This document shows positions 60,570 to 64,000 of a stretch of 64,000 nt of DNA, piece by piece (position 1 is the stretch's first letter; each line of letters begins with the position of its first letter). Source of the stretch: Flavobacterium sp. (GTDB lineage: Bacteria > Bacteroidota > Bacteroidia > Flavobacteriales > Flavobacteriaceae); assembly GCA_023251135.1 (NCBI GenBank), contig JAHEZJ010000007.1, positions 1 through 64,000 of the forward strand. The letters run 5' to 3'. The translations under genes were made by a program, and so were the position numbers. The notes below the pieces were generated by a model that saw only the letters and a list, made by a program, of their open reading frames with translations, was not told where the DNA came from and ran no database searches.

Positions 60570-61955
60570 GTGAATTTAAAGCAGTATACCAAAGAGTTTT
60601 CATATAATTTAAAATTAGCATACCCCATTATATTAGGAATGGTCGGACATACCTTAATTGGTATCGTCGACAACATAATGGTTGGAAAGTTAGGAAGTAC
60701 AGAATTAGCGGCAGTTTCATTAGGAAACAGTATGATCTTTATCGCCATGTCGTTGGGGATCGGTTTCTCTACCGCCATTACACCAATTGTAGCGGAAGGA
60801 GATGCCGAAAAAAATGATGGTAAAATTCGTTCCGCATTTCACCACGGATTGTTTTTGTGCATACTGTTAGGATTATTACTTTTCGGAATTATAGTGCTCG
60901 CAAAACCTATAATGGAGTTACTGCAGCAGCCTGCTGATGTAATTGCGCTTGCAAAACCATATCTGGATTGGGTTGCTTTCTCTTTGATTCCGCTGATTGT
61001 ATATCAGGGATACAAACAATTTGCTGACGGACTTTCGATGACCAAATATTCAATGTACGCCATGATTATGGCCAACGTACTGCATGTTGGAATTAATTAT
61101 GTATTGATTTATGGGATCTGGATTTTCCCAAAAATGGGAATTATTGGTGCTGCTTTGGGGACTGTAATTTCAAGAATATTTTTGGTCATGTTCATGCACA
61201 TCATGCTTTCCAGAAGAGAAGATTTGAAACGTTTCTTTAAAAACTTCAGCTTTGATGAAATTAAAAAAGAAACCCTGAAAAAAATAATCAATATCGGATT
61301 TCCATCAGCCATGCAAATGCTTTTTGAAGTAGTTTTGTTTACAGCGTCGATCTGGCTTTGCGGGAACATTGGAAAAACCAGTCAGGCGGCCAATCAAATT
61401 GCTTTAAGTCTGGCGTCTATGACCTTTATGTTTGCGATGGGATTGAGTGTGACTTCGATGATAAGAGTAAGTAATCAAAGAGGTTTAATGGATTATAAAA
61501 ACTTAGTTGTGGTGGCCCGTTCGATTTTTTTACTGGCCATTATAATTGAAACCTTTTTTGCGATACTGTTTGTAGCGTTTCACGATTTCCTTCCACATAT
61601 CTTTTTGAATATGGAAAACGGAGGTCAGCTTCTGGATAACAATGAGGTAATTGGTATTGCTTCAAAATTACTTTTAATAGCGGCCGTTTTTCAAATTTCT
61701 GATGGAATTCAGGTGGTCGTTCTGGGGGCTTTACGCGGCTTGCAGGATGTAAAAATCCCGATGTACATTACCTTTGTGGCCTATTGGATAATTGGTTTCC
61801 CAATTTCATATTATCTGGCGGAATATACCGAATTAAAAGCACAGGGGGTTTGGATCGGACTTTTGGCAGGATTGACCACAGCTGCAATATTTCTTTATAT
61901 TCGTTTTCATTACCTGACCAAAAAATTAATCAGAAATTCAGTTTCAAATACTTAA
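60570..61955 (+). CDS. MATE-family efflux transporter
   Basis: A 461-residue membrane transporter with about twelve helices. The start is a GTG (MNLKQYTKEFSYNLKLAYPIILG). Typical family segments are present: MVGHTLIGIVDNIMVGKLGSTELAAVSLGNSMIF in the N-terminal half and a matching NIGFPSAMQMLFEVVLF with NQIALSLASMTFMFAMGLSVTSMIRVSNQRG in the C-terminal half. It probably exports drugs or other cations in exchange for protons or sodium. It is a single gene. Confidence 0.9.
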   Translation: MNLKQYTKEFSYNLKLAYPIILGMVGHTLIGIVDNIMVGKLGSTELAAVSLGNSMIFIAMSLGIGFSTAITPIVAEGDAEKNDGKIRSAFHHGLFLCILLGLLLFGIIVLAKPIMELLQQPADVIALAKPYLDWVAFSLIPLIVYQGYKQFADGLSMTKYSMYAMIMANVLHVGINYVLIYGIWIFPKMGIIGAALGTVISRIFLVMFMHIMLSRREDLKRFFKNFSFDEIKKETLKKIINIGFPSAMQMLFEVVLFTASIWLCGNIGKTSQAANQIALSLASMTFMFAMGLSVTSMIRVSNQRGLMDYKNLVVVARSIFLLAIIIETFFAILFVAFHDFLPHIFLNMENGGQLLDNNEVIGIASKLLLIAAVFQISDGIQVVVLGALRGLQDVKIPMYITFVAYWIIGFPISYYLAEYTELKAQGVWIGLLAGLTTAAIFLYIRFHYLTKKLIRNSVSNT

Positions 61956-62068
61956 ATTTGAACGGCAAAAGAATCAGCCACAGCTAAAAAGGATTCGCAA
62001 AGTATGCTGAAAGCACTTTAAACCATTGCAGTCTGTGAACCAATAAATAAAATAATAAATAAATAAAA

Positions 62069-62296
62069 ATGGAATTACCTAAATTTTTACTCGGAGACAA
62101 TACTGATTTTCCAGATGATATTTTCATCATTCACCTGGATTATCCAAGATTCATAATCAACTTAAAAGATGATGAGGTAGAATTCATGGAAGAAGCAGAA
62201 GATCTTGACGAAGCAGAATTAAATGCGGAGATGGAAGGTTTAATTGTTTTGGCTAATGAGTTTTACGATAGGGAAATAAATCGTTACGAAGAGTAA
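62069..62296 (+). CDS. Small acidic protein of unknown function
   Basis: A 75-residue acidic protein I do not recognise. It begins LPKFLLGDNTDFPDDIFIIHLDYPRFIINLKDDEVEFME and ends in a helix EFYDREINRYEE. Between is a run rich in Glu and Asp. It lies between the MATE and sulfatase genes, with its own start and stop, and the coding character looks real. Confidence 0.65.
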   Translation: MELPKFLLGDNTDFPDDIFIIHLDYPRFIINLKDDEVEFMEEAEDLDEAELNAEMEGLIVLANEFYDREINRYEE

Positions 62297-62354
62297 AGAC
62301 ATCCGGTGTGTCTTTTACGATAGGCCCCAATCCCAAAACATTTAAATCTTTCTA

Positions 62355-64000
62355 ATGAAAAAATTAAGTTTTTTAAAACCCATCATCAATTTCATAGCAA
62401 TCGGATTGTTGATTACTACTTTAAGCCGACTATTTTTGTTCTTTATTTTTAAAGACAGGGTAGTAGAAACGCCAAACTTCTGGTACATTTTCCCAATCGG
62501 ACTGCGAATGGACTTGATTTTATTGTGTTACTTGTCTTTCCTGCCGGCAGTTTTAATTACTTTCCTGCCCAATAAAGCATTGAAGTTTACCAATAAATTT
62601 TTGGTCATTTACAGCTTTTTATTCCTGTTTCTGATTCTTTTTGTAGAATTGGCAACACCCGATTTTGTAAAACAATACGACACACGTCCGAATAAAATTT
62701 TCTTAGACTACCTGATTTATCCTAAAGAAGTAGTCGGAATGCTTTTAAAAAGTTATCTGACCTCGATCATCGTGACTTTTATAATTTTGGGAGTAGTCTT
62801 GTATTTTGCTTTCAAAAAAGGAAAAAAGTATTTCCATACCAGCAGTACCGACTATAAATTTAAACTGATGCTTTTTCCATTAGTGGCTTTTTTATTGTTT
62901 TTTGGAGCGCGTTCAAGTCTTACTTCAAAACGTCCGATCAATGCCAGTAATGCAGTATTTTCAACCGATCAGTTAACCAATACTTTGGGATTGAATTCTT
63001 TTTATACGGTAGCTTTTGCGGCTTATTCGATTAAAAATGAAGGAAACACCAAGATGTACGGTAAAATGGAAGAAGCCGAGGCGATCGCCCGTGTAAAAAA
63101 ATACATGCTGGCAGGACCTGGTGATTTTACGGATGCCGAAATTCCATTTCTGCATGTACAGCAACCGGACACACTATTGAAGAAACCATACAATTTAGTT
63201 ATTTTTCTACAGGAAAGTTTAGGAGCGGAGTACGTTGGAATTTTAGGAGGAAAACCGTTAACGCCCGAATTTGATAAACTGTCTAAAGAAGGTTTGTTGT
63301 TCACCAATTTGTATTGCACAGGAACGCGAAGTGTACGCGGAATCGAAGCGGTAGTAACCGGATTTTTACCTTCACCTTCAGAAAGTGTAGTGAAACTAGG
63401 TAACTCACAGCAAGGATTTTTCACATTGGCCGATGCGTTAAAACAAAAAGGATATGGCACCAGTTTTATTTATGGTGGAATGGCAAATTTTGACAATATG
63501 GCTTCCTTTTTTAACGGAAATGGATTTCAGGATATCGTAGATCAGGAAGATTTTGAATCGGATGGAAACAAATATGCTTTTAAAGGAACCTGGGGGTATT
63601 CAGATGAGGATCTGGTAACCAAAGCCAATAACTATTTTAAAGCAAAAGGAGATAAGCCTTTCTTCTCTTTAATGTTTTCGACTTCCAATCATGAGCCTTT
63701 TGAATATCCTGCGGGAAGAATCAAACCTTATGATGCCAAACCGGCAACCGTAAACAATGCTATGAAATATGCCGATTTCTCTATTGGGAAATTTTTCGAA
63801 ATGGCTAAAAAAGAACCGTATTTCAAAAACACCATTTTTATCGTAATCGCGGATCACAACACCAGAACCTACGGTAAAAATTTAGTACCGATTAACAAGT
63901 TTCACATTCCGGCTCTTATCATGGGACCTGGCGTTCAAAAAGGAGCTGTTTACAGTAAACTGGCCAGTCAGATCGATATTCCGCCAACTTTATTGAGTTA
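62355..64000 (+). CDS. LTA-synthase-like sulfatase, 3' end outside window
   Basis: A membrane-anchored phosphoglycerol-transferase-like protein, at least 548 residues, open at the window end. The ATG at 62355 (MKKLSFLKPIINFIAIGLL) starts about five membrane helices in residues 1-185. The following sulfatase domain has an NLVIFLQESLGAEYVG segment near 285 and the nucleophile Thr in CTGTRSVRGIEAV near 320. The ADHNTRTYG segment near 500 holds the metal ligands. Because it runs off the end, the stop is not seen. It probably adds groups to envelope glycans or lipids. Confidence 0.88.
   Translation, partial: MKKLSFLKPIINFIAIGLLITTLSRLFLFFIFKDRVVETPNFWYIFPIGLRMDLILLCYLSFLPAVLITFLPNKALKFTNKFLVIYSFLFLFLILFVELATPDFVKQYDTRPNKIFLDYLIYPKEVVGMLLKSYLTSIIVTFIILGVVLYFAFKKGKKYFHTSSTDYKFKLMLFPLVAFLLFFGARSSLTSKRPINASNAVFSTDQLTNTLGLNSFYTVAFAAYSIKNEGNTKMYGKMEEAEAIARVKKYMLAGPGDFTDAEIPFLHVQQPDTLLKKPYNLVIFLQESLGAEYVGILGGKPLTPEFDKLSKEGLLFTNLYCTGTRSVRGIEAVVTGFLPSPSESVVKLGNSQQGFFTLADALKQKGYGTSFIYGGMANFDNMASFFNGNGFQDIVDQEDFESDGNKYAFKGTWGYSDEDLVTKANNYFKAKGDKPFFSLMFSTSNHEPFEYPAGRIKPYDAKPATVNNAMKYADFSIGKFFEMAKKEPYFKNTIFIVIADHNTRTYGKNLVPINKFHIPALIMGPGVQKGAVYSKLASQIDIPPTLLS

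Overview
The window looks like a stretch of core chromosome from a Flavobacterium-like member of the Bacteroidota. The evidence is AT-rich DNA, almost no Shine-Dalgarno sequences, TAnnTTTG-type -7 boxes (for example before grpE), many short lipoprotein and outer-membrane barrel genes, SusC-like plug motifs, a PafA-type alkaline phosphatase and a long-form GAPDH. I see no prophage, insertion sequence, CRISPR array or recognisable defence island.

Layout. 1-600: the 3' part of a 5S rRNA with its terminator, then a non-coding stretch with a repeat pair and a structured RNA-like element. 0.6-8.4 kb: pafA, the divergent ald/Lrp-family pair, GAPDH, a DegQ/HtrA protease and dapF. 8.4-11.6 kb: a GNAT gene, mltG, a DUF2279-like protein and a lysozyme-like protein. 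11.7-16.3 kb (minus): udk, a DivIC/FtsB-like gene, then mutA and mutB of methylmalonyl-CoA mutase. 16.6-21.9 kb (minus): dnaA, a low-molecular-weight phosphatase, an RsmI-like methylase, a TonB-C lipoprotein, an aminotransferase and an SDR. 22-26.5 kb: thioesterase, YigZ-like protein, HAD hydrolase, ribD, GNAT and prmC. 26.5-31.9 kb: a MacB/FtsX-like permease, hisS, tRNA-Trp, grpE and dnaJ. 32-39 kb: an ABC exporter, a sigma-54 response regulator without a Fis domain, a one-domain DEAD-like protein, hydrolases and a GNAT. 39-43.8 kb: mtaB and mostly small or unknown genes. 43.9-48.1 kb (minus): an ECF sigma factor, an anti-sigma-like membrane protein and two secreted proteins, where three neighbouring products share a SusC/RagA-type plug segment. 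48.3-56 kb: prolyl oligopeptidase, PPK2, a PhoX-like lipoprotein and a di-haem peroxidase with an extra helical N-terminal domain. 56-60.4 kb: a LytS-type kinase and LytTR regulator flanked by outer-membrane barrel genes. 60.5-64 kb: a MATE exporter, a small acidic protein and an LTA-synthase-like sulfatase cut by the window end.

Two regions stand out. In the first, the genes on both sides of the LytS/LytTR pair carry the same operator-like element 56-62 bases before their start codons: two 11-bp direct repeats CCRTTVRTCAA with a 21-bp period. This points to a small local outer-membrane regulon. In the second, the ECF locus puts a plug-type segment into an anti-sigma-like protein, a VWA protein and a 106-residue protein that looks like an internally deleted copy of the VWA protein's N-terminus.

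Many intergenic gaps hold dispersed repeats or low-complexity palindromic words. Several of these form long hairpins just before start codons. Function calls rest on motif recognition only; no database search was run.
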